Below, piece by piece: positions 16,277 through 25,172 of a stretch of DNA of 64,000 bases; the stretch's first letter is position 1; every line of letters starts with the position of its first letter. The translations under genes were made by a program, and so were the position numbers. The stretch covers positions 1-64,000 of the forward strand of contig CAJUSK010000011.1 of NCBI GenBank assembly GCA_910589075.1, read 5' to 3'. The notes under the pieces were generated by a model. It was given only the letters and a program-made list of their open reading frames with translations. It ran no database searches and was not told where the DNA came from. The DNA is from an uncultured Lachnospiraceae bacterium (GTDB taxonomy: Bacteria; Bacillota; Clostridia; Lachnospirales; Lachnospiraceae).

Positions 16277-16969
16277 ATGAAAACCAAGATACTTTATGAA
16301 ACACCCTCTTTTCTTGTGTGTGAAAAACCCGCAGGTCTGGCTGTACAGACGGTTTCAGGCTATCAGGCGGATATGGTGAGTGAGCTGAAAAATTATCTGT
16401 GCATAAAGACGGGCAGGAAAAATCCGTATGTGGGCCTGGTTCATCGGCTGGATCAACCGGTGGAGGGCCTGCTTGCGGTTGCCTGTACAAAAGAGGGGGC
16501 GGCTGAACTGAGCAGACAGCTTGCGGACGGACGGCTCAGGAAGAAATACCTGGCAGTGCTGGAAGGCGTTCCCGCTCAGAGAGAAGGCGTACTGGTGAAC
16601 TGGCTTTCAAAGGATGGGAAGCACAATCTGGCCCAGGTGTGGGAGGATCAGGTACCCGGTGCCCGGCAGGCGCAGTTGTCTTATCGGATTCTGGAAGAGT
16701 GCGCGGGGCTTTCTCTGGCAGAAATCCAGCTCTGTACCGGGCGGTTTCACCAGATACGTGCACAGATGGCGCATATGGGCTTCCCGCTGGCGGGAGATGT
16801 GAAGTATGGCGCCAAAAGAGACGGGATACAGGGTGTGGCCTTGTGCGCATATTACCTGGCGCTGTATGAGACTGTTGCGGGAAAAGAGCAGGCGTTTGTG
16901 ATGGAACCTCATCATAAGCTGTTTACGGAATTTGCAGACAGGGTCAGGGAACTGCTTTTGCAGAAATAG
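16277..16969 (+). CDS. RluA-family RNA pseudouridine synthase
   Basis: A 230-residue single-domain enzyme that isomerises uridine in rRNA or tRNA. The catalytic loop is VGLVHRLDQPVEG (Asp59), with RKKYLAVLEG, the C-terminal TGRFHQIRAQMAHMGFPLAGD and KYGAK. The S4 domain of larger RluD-type enzymes is missing. The ATG at 16277 has no Shine-Dalgarno sequence; a perfect promoter places the mRNA start on this codon. The frame extends upstream to 16205, but that part would precede the promoter. The target base cannot be told. Confidence 0.85.
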   Translation: MKTKILYETPSFLVCEKPAGLAVQTVSGYQADMVSELKNYLCIKTGRKNPYVGLVHRLDQPVEGLLAVACTKEGAAELSRQLADGRLRKKYLAVLEGVPAQREGVLVNWLSKDGKHNLAQVWEDQVPGARQAQLSYRILEECAGLSLAEIQLCTGRFHQIRAQMAHMGFPLAGDVKYGAKRDGIQGVALCAYYLALYETVAGKEQAFVMEPHHKLFTEFADRVRELLLQK

Positions 16970-17013
16970 ATATAACATGGAATCATTTGATGAATGCAGG
17001 AAAGGAAATCAAC

Positions 17014-18189
17014 ATGGAAAATTTTACGTACTATGCCCCCACTTATTTTGCTTTCGGAAAAGGCGCAGAGTCCGATGCCGGAAAATATGTAAAACGTTTT
17101 GGCGGAACGAAAGTATTGCTCCATTATGGCGGGGGTTCCGTTATCCGTTCCGGGCTGCTGGAGAGGGTAAAGGAATCACTGCAACAGGCTGGGATTGACT
17201 GTGTGGAACTGGGCGGCGTCAGACCCAATCCGAGAAGCGGCCTTGTCTATGAGGGAATTGCGCTTTGCCGGCGGGAAGGAATCGACTTTATCCTGGCGGT
17301 GGGCGGCGGCAGCACCATCGACTCTGCGAAGGCCATTGCGGCAGGCACGGTCTATGACGGAGACTTCTGGGACTTTTATACAGGAAAAATCGTGGAGAAG
17401 GCTTTGCCGGTGGGAACAGTGCTGACGATTTCCGCAGCGGGCAGTGAAGGTTCTCCGGATTCCGTGATCACGAAGGAAGAGGGCATGTTTAAGCGGGGCG
17501 CTACCGGGGAGGCATTCCGGCCTGTATTCTCTATCCTGAATCCGGCGCTGACACAGACATTGTCTCCATTTCAGACGGCTTGTGGCGTGACGGATATTAT
17601 CGCGCATCTGTATGAGCGGTATCTGACCAATACAAAGGATGTGGATGTGACTGACAGGATGATTGAAGCGCTGCTGCTGGCCATGATTCAGGCCGGGCCC
17701 AAAGCGGTGAAGGACGAGTCAGATTATGAATCCCGCGCCAATATCATGTGGGCAGGTATGATGGCGCATAATAATTCCTGCGGCGCCGGGCGGACACAGG
17801 ACTGGGCCAGCCATGATATTGAGCACGAACTGTCGGCCCAGTATGACTGTGCACACGGTGCCGGGCTTGCGGTGACCATGCCTGCTGTATTTACCTATAC
17901 CATGCCTCATGATACAATGCGGTTTGCCCAGATTGCAGTCCGCGTGTGGGGCTGCCAGATGAATTTTGCCAATCCGGAAGAGACTGCCAGAGCCGGTATA
18001 GAGGCATTGCGCAGTTTTCTGATCTCCATCGGTATGCCAAAGAATTTTGCAGAACTTGGGGCGAAGGAAGAAGATATTGAGAAGATGGCCCACTGTGCCT
18101 GCTTTGGAAACGGCAATACCGGAGCTGTGGGCGGTTTTGTGAGGCTGGAGCAGAAGGATGTGGAAAATATTTATCGTCTGATGCTGTAA
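17014..18189 (+). CDS. Iron-containing alcohol dehydrogenase (butanol dehydrogenase-like)
   Basis: A 391-residue group III dehydrogenase that reduces aldehydes to alcohols with NAD(P)H. It begins ENFTYYAPTYFAFGKGAE, typical of BdhA/YqhD. It has the dinucleotide loop GGGSTIDSAKAIAAG and Fe-ligand His/Asp residues in DIIAHLYERY, HDIEHELSAQYDCAHGAG and CACFGNGNTGAVGGF. The start at 17014 follows GGAAAGGAAATCAAC; the longer frame from 16987 is less likely. It stands alone and presumably helps balance fermentation redox. Confidence 0.88.
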   Translation: MENFTYYAPTYFAFGKGAESDAGKYVKRFGGTKVLLHYGGGSVIRSGLLERVKESLQQAGIDCVELGGVRPNPRSGLVYEGIALCRREGIDFILAVGGGSTIDSAKAIAAGTVYDGDFWDFYTGKIVEKALPVGTVLTISAAGSEGSPDSVITKEEGMFKRGATGEAFRPVFSILNPALTQTLSPFQTACGVTDIIAHLYERYLTNTKDVDVTDRMIEALLLAMIQAGPKAVKDESDYESRANIMWAGMMAHNNSCGAGRTQDWASHDIEHELSAQYDCAHGAGLAVTMPAVFTYTMPHDTMRFAQIAVRVWGCQMNFANPEETARAGIEALRSFLISIGMPKNFAELGAKEEDIEKMAHCACFGNGNTGAVGGFVRLEQKDVENIYRLML

Positions 18190-18239
18190 AACGGGAATAA
18201 AAATTCAAAAAGTCAGAATACTAACCAGAGGTGATAAAT

Positions 18240-19295
18240 ATGAATCAGTTCTGGTGGGAAAAAAATAAAAAATACATAGCGGGGGTAGTGACGGCAGTGT
18301 CGGTTTTTCTGTTTATGAAATATGTACTGACGCTGGTCCTGCCCTTTTTTCTGTCTGTCTGTCTGATTTCCGTCATGCAGCCGCTCTTACAGAAACTGGA
18401 GGACAGACTCCATATCAACAAAAATATTCTGGCAGCAGTGACGGCGCTGCTGGCCCTCTGTTTGCTGGGGATACTGTTATGGTATGCCATGACTGTTATA
18501 TGCAGCCAGATCAGTATGCTGATCAGGAATATTGATGTGTATGAACAATGCTTCTGCCGTTTTATCCATTCCTGCTGCAGAGGGATGGAACGGAGTATGG
18601 GGATTGATGCGGATGCCATGGAAACGATGATATTTACCCATGTGGACAGCTTTACCGATGATATGAAGCGGAAAGCCTTCCCCAAATTGATGAATTATTC
18701 GGTTTCTTATGTAAAAACTGTCTGTTCCATCACCGCTTTTCTGGTTATGACCTTCATTGCCACGATTCTGTTTGTCAAAGACTTCCGGAAAATCAGAGCA
18801 GACTTGTGTAAATTCAAATGGTTTCTGGCAGCGGAAGACATCAGCCGGGAAATCGGGACAATGGTATGGCAGTATTTGAAAGCCCAGGGGATTATACTCT
18901 GTGTGATCAGTATCCTGTGCATGGCAGGCCTTTGGGCATTGGGGATACGACATGGTGTGACCACCGGTATATTGGCAGGTATACTGGACGCACTGCCTTT
19001 CATCGGTACCGGTATTGTGCTGGTGCCGGTGGCACTGTGGCAGCTTGTGCAGGGAAAGCTGTGGAAATGTATATGGATTCTGGTACTGTATGCAGTGTGC
19101 GCGCTTGCCCGTGAATTTTTGGAGCCCAGACTGCTGGGCAGGAGGATGGGCGTCTATCCGGTTCTGATTTTGCTTGCCATTTACAGTGGCATTAAGCTGT
19201 ATGGCCTGTCCGGCGTAATCCTGGGGCCGTTCTCCTTTCTGGTGATCCGGGAAATTTACCGAAAAATAAGAGGGGCGGAAATTTTGGGAGAATGA
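18240..19295 (+). CDS. AI-2E family transporter, YtvI-like
   Basis: A 351-residue membrane protein with seven to eight hydrophobic segments and a large helical domain between the second and third groups. KAQGIILCVISILCMAGLW, DALPFIGTGIVLVP and the end LYGLSGVILGPF are characteristic of the AI-2E/YtvI permease family. YtvI homologues are linked to sporulation in Clostridia and Bacillus, and the window has many sporulation genes, but transport substrate is unknown. The ATG at 18240 follows AGAGGTGAT; GTG at 18231 lies inside that site. Confidence 0.8.
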   Translation: MNQFWWEKNKKYIAGVVTAVSVFLFMKYVLTLVLPFFLSVCLISVMQPLLQKLEDRLHINKNILAAVTALLALCLLGILLWYAMTVICSQISMLIRNIDVYEQCFCRFIHSCCRGMERSMGIDADAMETMIFTHVDSFTDDMKRKAFPKLMNYSVSYVKTVCSITAFLVMTFIATILFVKDFRKIRADLCKFKWFLAAEDISREIGTMVWQYLKAQGIILCVISILCMAGLWALGIRHGVTTGILAGILDALPFIGTGIVLVPVALWQLVQGKLWKCIWILVLYAVCALAREFLEPRLLGRRMGVYPVLILLAIYSGIKLYGLSGVILGPFSFLVIREIYRKIRGAEILGE

Positions 19296-19404
19296 TTGAC
19301 TTTTTAGCCGCTATGTATGAAAATACAAGATAAAGTTACTTGATCAAACAGAGGATTTATGGAGCACGGGCCCCTGAATCCGGACAAAAGAAAGGGAACC
19401 TGAA

Positions 19405-20838
19405 ATGGCTGAAAAGAAATTAGTGGAATCCATCACATCCATGGATACGGATTTTGCCCAGTGGTATACAGATGTGGTGAAAAAGGCAGAACTGATTGAC
19501 TATACAAGTGTAAAGGGATGTATGGTGATCAAACCTGCCGGTTATGCGATCTGGGAAAATATACAGAAAAATCTGGATGAAATGTTTAAGAAAAACGGTG
19601 TACAGAATGTATATCTGCCTCTTTTTATTCCGGAGAGCCTGCTGCAGAAAGAAAAGGATCATGTGGAAGGGTTTGCACCGGAGGTTGCCTGGGTGACCCA
19701 TGGGGGAACCAATGAATTGCAGGAACGGCTGTGCGTCAGACCCACTTCCGAAACGCTGTTCTGCGATTTCTATAAAAATGACATCCATTCTTACAGAGAT
19801 TTGCCCAGAGTGTATAACCAGTGGTGCTCCGTTGTCCGTTGGGAGAAGGAAACCAGACCTTTCCTGCGCTCCAGGGAATTCCTGTGGCAGGAAGGGCATA
19901 CGGCCCATGCCACACTTGAACAGGCCCAGGAGCGGACGATTCAGATGCTGCATGTTTATGCAGAGTTTTGTGAGGATGTGCTGGCAATTCCGGTGATCAA
20001 GGGAGAAAAGACAGACAAGGAAAAATTCGCAGGTGCGGAATCCACCTATACGATTGAAGCGCTGATGCATGACGGCAAGGCATTGCAGTCCGGCACAAGC
20101 CATAATTTCGGGGACGGCTTTGCCAAAGCCTTCGACATTCAGTTTGCAGATAAGGACAACACATTAAAACATGTATATCAGACATCCTGGGGGATGTCCA
20201 CCCGTATTATCGGTGCCATTATTATGGTGCACGGCGACGATTCGGGTCTGGTACTGCCGCCCAAAATCGCGCCGGTTCAGGTCATGATCATTCCGATTCA
20301 GCAGAAAAAAGAAGGGGTTCTGGACAAAGCATATGCGCTCAGAGATATGCTGGAAGGCAGCTTCCATGTAAAGGTGGACGATTCCGATAAGAGTCCCGGC
20401 TGGAAATTTTCCGAACAGGAGATGCGTGGAATCCCCGTCCGTGTGGAAGTGGGTCCCAGAGATATGGAAGCCGGAAAGTGCGTCATCTGCCGGAGAGATA
20501 CGAGAGAAAAAATCGAGTGTACATTTGAAGAGCTGGAAACCAGACTCAGGGAAACCCTGGATACCATGCAGCGTGAAATGTTGGAACGGGCACGGGAACA
20601 CAGAGACGCCCACACGTATACGGCGGCTGATATGGAAACGTTTGAGCGGATTTTCAATGAAAAAGCAGGTTTTGTGAAAGCCATGTGGTGCGGCGGGCAG
20701 GAATGCGAGGATGTCATCAAGGAAAAACTCAGCGTGACAAGCCGCTGCATGCCGTTTGAGCAGGAGCAGATTGCCGATACATGCGTATGCTGCGGCAAAC
20801 CTGCCAAAAAGATGGTATATTGGGGAAGGGCATATTAA
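19405..20838 (+). CDS. proS: Prolyl-tRNA synthetase (type 3, ProS)
   Basis: A 477-residue class II synthetase that charges tRNA-Pro. It is the short archaeal/eukaryal-type ProRS without the editing insertion. Class II motifs are present: motif 2 in RWEKETRPFLRSREFLWQEGHTAH (R-E-x-E type region) and motif 3 in SWGMSTRIIGAIIMVHGDD. The C-terminal zinc-binding-like domain has Cys pairs CGGQECED and CVCCGKP. The ATG follows AAAGGGAACC. The 109 bp upstream show no T-box structure. Acetate kinase starts 21 nt downstream, so the genes may share a transcript. Confidence 0.94.
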   Translation: MAEKKLVESITSMDTDFAQWYTDVVKKAELIDYTSVKGCMVIKPAGYAIWENIQKNLDEMFKKNGVQNVYLPLFIPESLLQKEKDHVEGFAPEVAWVTHGGTNELQERLCVRPTSETLFCDFYKNDIHSYRDLPRVYNQWCSVVRWEKETRPFLRSREFLWQEGHTAHATLEQAQERTIQMLHVYAEFCEDVLAIPVIKGEKTDKEKFAGAESTYTIEALMHDGKALQSGTSHNFGDGFAKAFDIQFADKDNTLKHVYQTSWGMSTRIIGAIIMVHGDDSGLVLPPKIAPVQVMIIPIQQKKEGVLDKAYALRDMLEGSFHVKVDDSDKSPGWKFSEQEMRGIPVRVEVGPRDMEAGKCVICRRDTREKIECTFEELETRLRETLDTMQREMLERAREHRDAHTYTAADMETFERIFNEKAGFVKAMWCGGQECEDVIKEKLSVTSRCMPFEQEQIADTCVCCGKPAKKMVYWGRAY

Positions 20839-20859
20839 ACACACTCAGGAGGTAAAAAG

Positions 20860-22056
20860 ATGAAGGTATTGGTAATTAACTGCGGCAGTTCTTCGCTCAA
20901 GTATCAGCTCATTGACAGCGATACACAGGAAGTCCAGGCCAAAGGACTGTGTGAACGTATTGGAATCGAAGGCAGCGCCATTGTGCATCAGCCCGGCAGC
21001 GCACCCAAGGTAAAGACAGAAGCGGATATGCCGGATCATACGGCGGCGGTACGTCTTGTCCTGGAAAAACTGACAGATGCGTCAGTCGGGGTAATCGGAA
21101 GCCTGGATGAAATTGATGCCGTGGGACATCGCATTGTACATGGGGGCGAAAAATTTGCAGGCAGCGTGGTGATTACGGATGAAGTGATCAAAGAAATTGA
21201 AAAATGCAGTGATCTTGCGCCGCTGCATAATCCGGCTAATTTAATCGGTATTCACTCCTGCTGGGAAATTATGCCGGGCGTGCCCATGGTGGGCGTATTT
21301 GATACTGCGTTCCATCAGACCATGCCAAAGAAAGCATACCTGTATGGCCTGCCTCATGAATATTATGAACAGTATCAGGTGCGCAGGTATGGATTCCATG
21401 GCACAAGCCATGATTTTGTTTCGGAAAGAGCCGCACAGATATTGGGAAAAAGCCGCGATGATTTAAAGATCATTGTATGTCATCTGGGCAACGGCGCTTC
21501 CATATCCGCTGTGGATCACGGGAAAAGCGTGGATACTTCCATGGGAATGACTCCGCTGGAGGGACTGATTATGGGAACACGTTCCGGCGACCTGGATCCG
21601 GCAGTGATTCCCTTCCTGGCAGCCAGACTGGGAATTTCTGCGGAAGAAGTTGTGGACATCTGCAATAAAAAATCAGGCGTACTGGGTCTGTCCGGTCTGT
21701 CCAGTGATTTCCGTGATCTGGCCGAGGCAGCGGCAGCAGGCAATGAAATGGCCGAGACAGCGCTGGAAACCTATGCATACCGCGTAGGCAAATATATCGG
21801 TGCCTATACGGCAGCCATGAACGGTGTGGATGTCATTGTATTTACTGCAGGCGCCGGAGAGAACAATGCGGAGGTCCGGAAACTGATCGGACAATACATC
21901 GGTTATCTGGGAACAAACATAGACGAAGAGAAGAACCGGACAAGGGGCGAGGAAATCGTTCTGTCGGATGCAGGGGCAAAGGTTGTAACAATGGTAGTGC
22001 CCACCAATGAAGAACTGGCCATTGCCAAAGAGACAGTGCGGCTGGTGCGCGGATAG
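20860..22056 (+). CDS. ackA: Acetate kinase
   Basis: A 398-residue enzyme that makes ATP and acetate from acetyl phosphate in fermentation. Family signatures are intact: the N-terminal VLVINCGSSSLKYQLID, HRIVHGGEKF, VFDTAFHQTMP, YGFHGTSHDFV, CHLGNGASI and FTAGAGENN. It follows an ideal AGGAGGT site 21 nt after proS. No phosphotransacetylase gene is adjacent in the window. A hairpin region follows the stop. Confidence 0.96.
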   Translation: MKVLVINCGSSSLKYQLIDSDTQEVQAKGLCERIGIEGSAIVHQPGSAPKVKTEADMPDHTAAVRLVLEKLTDASVGVIGSLDEIDAVGHRIVHGGEKFAGSVVITDEVIKEIEKCSDLAPLHNPANLIGIHSCWEIMPGVPMVGVFDTAFHQTMPKKAYLYGLPHEYYEQYQVRRYGFHGTSHDFVSERAAQILGKSRDDLKIIVCHLGNGASISAVDHGKSVDTSMGMTPLEGLIMGTRSGDLDPAVIPFLAARLGISAEEVVDICNKKSGVLGLSGLSSDFRDLAEAAAAGNEMAETALETYAYRVGKYIGAYTAAMNGVDVIVFTAGAGENNAEVRKLIGQYIGYLGTNIDEEKNRTRGEEIVLSDAGAKVVTMVVPTNEELAIAKETVRLVRG

Positions 22057-22107
22057 AACGGGAACAACAGAAAGCGCTTTGGCACTTTTCTGTTATCATG
22101 CATCCTA

Positions 22108-22139
22108 TGCAGCAGGCAGAGCGGGGTCTGCCTGCTGCA
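22108..22139. terminator. Strong hairpin between convergent genes
   Basis: TGCAGCAGGCAGA and TCTGCCTGCTGCA form a 13-bp perfect stem with a GCGGGG loop. It lacks a T-run on either strand, so it is not a textbook terminator. A weaker AACAGAAAG/CTTTTCTGTT pair precedes it at 22066-22094. Together they probably mark the end of ackA transcription. Confidence 0.4.
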
Positions 22140-22194
22140 ATGAAAAAACTTTGCAGTTTCCGCACGGGAGAATCCCTGTGCGGACAGACACCTT

Positions 22195-22515
22195 TCAGGA
22201 TACTTCAAACATATCTTCAATCCAGTTATAGCGTGGATTTCGTTCACCTGTCTCACAGAAATAATATACAATCTCTTTGAGAATCTCCTGGTCATAACAC
22301 ATCATTCGTTCCTCCGGGCAACAGTTAATCATCAAATCAACCACTTCGCGGTTACCGCTTCCATTGTCATAGTAAAAGATACTGTCATTATATGTATCAA
22401 TCCAACCAATAAAAGCAGCTCCTTCCGGAGAAAACTCTATTTCCATGGCGTTGTCGCCTACATCAAAGCAGACATGATCCTGCTGTAACAATTCATCAAT
22501 TTCATGTTTGTCCAT
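22195..22515 (-). CDS. Hypothetical acidic protein
   Basis: A 106-residue acidic protein with two clustered Cys (INCCPEER) and many aromatic residues (DTYNDSIFYYDNGSG, EIVYYFCETGE). The start at 22515 is supported by AGGAGGAT eight bases upstream on the minus strand; the open frame extends further but without a site. No family, signal peptide or membrane segment was recognised. It is convergent with ackA and divergent from perR. Function unknown. Confidence 0.65.
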   Translation of the reverse strand: MDKHEIDELLQQDHVCFDVGDNAMEIEFSPEGAAFIGWIDTYNDSIFYYDNGSGNREVVDLMINCCPEERMMCYDQEILKEIVYYFCETGERNPRYNWIEDMFEVS

Positions 22516-22677
22516 ACCTATAATCCTCCTGATTTCGATTATGATTCCCTGACTTTTAAAAGAAACGATATTGTGTAGAACAGTATAGCATGAAATATAC
22601 AGGAAGTGGCAGGATGATTGAAAGATTGTTGTCATAGTCTGTCATATGGGTCTTGCTTTTTGTCACAGAATGCTTTA

Positions 22678-22692
22678 CTATAATTAATACAA
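22678..22692. promoter_or_regulatory. Candidate Per box in front of perR
   Basis: CTATAATTAATACAA matches the Bacillus PerR box (TTATAATNATTATAA) at 11 of 14 defined positions. It overlaps the TATAAT -10 candidate at 22679-22684. This suggests autoregulation of the perR-rubrerythrin cluster. Confidence 0.45.
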
Positions 22693-22715
22693 AGTATCAA
22701 TAGTGAGGAAGGATC

Positions 22716-23177
22716 ATGACTGACAGACGGAATACAAACCAGAGACGGACGGTATTGGAGACCGTGCACAATATGCGAAGCCACCCAACAGCAGATGAAG
22801 TATATGAACAGGCGAGAGAGGACAATCCGTCTATCGGCAGAGCCACTGTGTACAGAAATCTGAATACATTGTCAGAACTGGGGAAACTCCGTCATATTCC
22901 TATGCCGGATGGAGCGGATTGCTATGATCATCGACTGGACGGGCATTATCATATCCGATGTGTACACTGTCGCAGAGTCTTTGACGCCCGGCTTCCTTTT
23001 ATGGAGGAATTGACAGCACTGGCCCAGGCGCAGGAAGAAGGTTTCGCTCTCACAGGACATTTTCTGAGCTTTGAAGGGATTTGTCCTGCATGCCAGGCTG
23101 CGGAGGGCATGCATACTGAATCCAAAACTGAATGTAAAACAGTTGCAAGAGATTTGGGGACATTCACAGTAACCTGA
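22716..23177 (+). CDS. perR: Fur-family peroxide regulator (PerR-like)
   Basis: A 153-residue Fur-family repressor. The winged helix (HPTADEVYEQARED, GRATVYRNLNTLSELGKL) is followed by the metal-binding HYHIRCVHCRRVF and FEGICPACQAAEG, whose two CxxC pairs form the structural zinc site. Direct linkage to rubrerythrin and to a rubredoxin fusion argues for PerR rather than Fur or Zur: peroxide oxidises the Fe-bound regulator and releases the detoxification genes. ATG follows GAGGAAGGATC. The next gene begins 23 nt downstream. Confidence 0.88.
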   Translation: MTDRRNTNQRRTVLETVHNMRSHPTADEVYEQAREDNPSIGRATVYRNLNTLSELGKLRHIPMPDGADCYDHRLDGHYHIRCVHCRRVFDARLPFMEELTALAQAQEEGFALTGHFLSFEGICPACQAAEGMHTESKTECKTVARDLGTFTVT

Positions 23178-23200
23178 ACACAAGAAAAGGAGAAAACAAC

Positions 23201-23740
23201 ATGGCAGATTTAAAAGGAACCAAAACAGAAGCGAATTTAAAAGCAGCACTGGCAGGAGAGTCCGAGGCAAGAAACAAATATACCTGGTTTGCCTCCAGAG
23301 CGAGAAAGGACGGCTATGTGCAGATTGCCAACATATTTGAAGAGACGGCTGCCAACGAGAAAGAACACGCTAAAATGTGGTATAAACTGCTGAACGGCGG
23401 TATCGGTACGACAGTGGAGAATTTAAAGGAAGCTGCCGGCGGGGAAAATTTTGAATGGACGGATATGTATGCGAATTTTGCAAAGGAAGCCAGAGAAGAA
23501 GGCTTTGAAGAGATTGCCGCATTGTTTGAAGGGGTAGCGGCCATTGAAAAAGAGCATGAGGAGAGATATCGCAAACTTCTCGCCAATATTGAAGGCGATC
23601 TGGTATTTTCCAGGGAAGGAGACGTAATCTGGCAGTGTGCTAATTGCGGCCATATCTGCGTCGGGAAAAAAGCGCCGGAAGTCTGCCCGGTATGTGCGCA
23701 TCCGCAGGCTTACTTCCAGGTGAAAGCAGAAAACTATTGA
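23201..23740 (+). CDS. rbr: Rubrerythrin
   Basis: A 179-residue peroxide reductase of anaerobes. The N-terminal four-helix di-iron domain carries the ExxH-type ligands (EETAANEKEHAKMW, EGVAAIEKEHEERY). The C-terminal rubredoxin domain has two Cys pairs (WQCANCGHICVG and CPVCAHPQAYF) that hold one iron. It reduces hydrogen peroxide with electrons from a rubredoxin-type donor. It lies between perR and the rubredoxin-FMN fusion, forming a compact oxidative stress operon. Confidence 0.96.
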   Translation: MADLKGTKTEANLKAALAGESEARNKYTWFASRARKDGYVQIANIFEETAANEKEHAKMWYKLLNGGIGTTVENLKEAAGGENFEWTDMYANFAKEAREEGFEEIAALFEGVAAIEKEHEERYRKLLANIEGDLVFSREGDVIWQCANCGHICVGKKAPEVCPVCAHPQAYFQVKAENY

Positions 23741-23763
23741 CGAAACATATGCGGGAGAAAACA

Positions 23764-25095
23764 ATGGCAAACTATAAATGTAGTGTATGTGGTTATGTAT
23801 ATGACGAAGAAAAAGAAGGCAGGCCGTTTTCAGAACTGGAGGCCTGCCCGGTGTGCAAACAGCCTGCGTCGGCTTTTCAGAAACAGACAGAAACCAACGG
23901 AACTGTCAGCGATTACCGCTACATGAAAGAAATTCAGGAAATGGCCGCCACAGGAAAACCCATTATTGAGGCCATGGGTACGAAAATGCCCATGCCTGGC
24001 TGGGATGACATACTGATCCTGGGAGCGCAGTTAAATCCGCCGCCGCTTGACGAACATGCACCGGTGGACATTACCACAGTAATCGGCAAACATGCGGAAA
24101 AGCCCATGATACTGGACGGCCCGGTTTATATTTCCCATATGTCCTTTGGCGCGCTTTCCAGAGAAGTCAAAATTGCCCTGGCCAAAGGCAGCGCAGCGGC
24201 AGGTACGGCTATGTGCAGTGGCGAAGGCGGCATTCTGCCGGAAGAAAAAGCCGCTGCCGGAAAATACATTTTTGAATATGTACCCAATCTGTACAGCGTG
24301 ACACCGGAAAATTTAAAGAGCGCCGATGCCATCGAAATTAAAATCGGACAGGGAACCAAACCCGGAATGGGAGGCCATCTGCCCGGAGAAAAAGTAACAC
24401 CGGAAATTGCAAAAATCAGAAGCAAACCGGAAGGCAAAGACATCATCAGCCCGTCCAGATTCCCGGACATCCATTCCGAGGAAGATCTGAAAGAACTGGT
24501 AGAACAACTTCGCTTTGCATCCGGCGGCAGACCCATCGGTATCAAGATTGCTGCAGGCAGGATTGAAAAAGATCTGGAATACTGTGTCTTTGCAGGGGCG
24601 GACTTTGTCACCATTGACGGAAGAGGCGGTGCCACAGGCGCCAGTCCCCGGCTGGTCAGAGATGCCACCAGCGTACCCACCATATATGCCCTCCACCGCG
24701 CCAGAAAGTATCTGGACAGCGTAGGCAGTGACATGGAGCTGGTGATTACCGGCGGATTACGCGTATCCTCCGACTTTGCAAAAGCCCTGGCGATGGGAGC
24801 AGACGCAGTGGCCATAGCAAGTGCGGCCATGGTAGCAGCCGCATGCCGCCAATACCGCATCTGTGGCAGCGGAAACTGCCCTGTAGGCGTAGCCACCCAG
24901 AACCCGGAGCTGCGCAAAGAACTGAACGTGGAGGCGGCAGCCCACAGAGTAGCCAACTTCTTAACATGCTCTTTCGAAGAATTAAAAACATTTGCCAGAA
25001 TTACAGGCCACGAAAACCTGCATGATATAAACATAGAAGATCTGGTCACCATAAACCGGGAAATTTCAGAGTATACAGATATTTTACATGCCTGA
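23764..25095 (+). CDS. Rubredoxin fused to glutamate-synthase-like FMN domain
   Basis: A 443-residue fusion. Residues 1-42 are rubredoxin (YKCSVCGYVYDEEKEG and CPVCKQPASAFQ, four Cys). The rest is the FMN-binding domain of the large glutamate synthase subunit: YISHMSFGALSREVKIALAK, GEGGILPEEK, GQGTKPGMGGHLPGEKV, GRGGATGASP and the 3Fe-4S loop CRQYRICGSGNCPVGVATQ. The amidotransferase domain is absent. The ATG at 23764 follows GGGAGAAAAC. Its place after perR and rubrerythrin suggests it passes electrons to rubredoxin/rubrerythrin rather than making glutamate, which is inference. Confidence 0.85.
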   Translation: MANYKCSVCGYVYDEEKEGRPFSELEACPVCKQPASAFQKQTETNGTVSDYRYMKEIQEMAATGKPIIEAMGTKMPMPGWDDILILGAQLNPPPLDEHAPVDITTVIGKHAEKPMILDGPVYISHMSFGALSREVKIALAKGSAAAGTAMCSGEGGILPEEKAAAGKYIFEYVPNLYSVTPENLKSADAIEIKIGQGTKPGMGGHLPGEKVTPEIAKIRSKPEGKDIISPSRFPDIHSEEDLKELVEQLRFASGGRPIGIKIAAGRIEKDLEYCVFAGADFVTIDGRGGATGASPRLVRDATSVPTIYALHRARKYLDSVGSDMELVITGGLRVSSDFAKALAMGADAVAIASAAMVAAACRQYRICGSGNCPVGVATQNPELRKELNVEAAAHRVANFLTCSFEELKTFARITGHENLHDINIEDLVTINREISEYTDILHA

Positions 25096-25172
25096 GCATG
25101 CCGCAGTACCAGGGGCGTCCGGCTGGCTGCAGTGAGAGCATATAACAATTAGGAGGGGAGGCGAAAACAACA

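Noticed and set aside
19296..19404. Possible T-box riboswitch in front of proS
   Set aside because: The gap is only 109 bp and shows neither the T-box sequence nor a terminator/antiterminator pair.
24126..25148. Minus-strand frame of 340 codons opposite the rubredoxin-FMN gene
   Set aside because: It is antisense to conserved FMN and Fe-S motifs and has Ala/Ser-rich composition typical of shadow translation.
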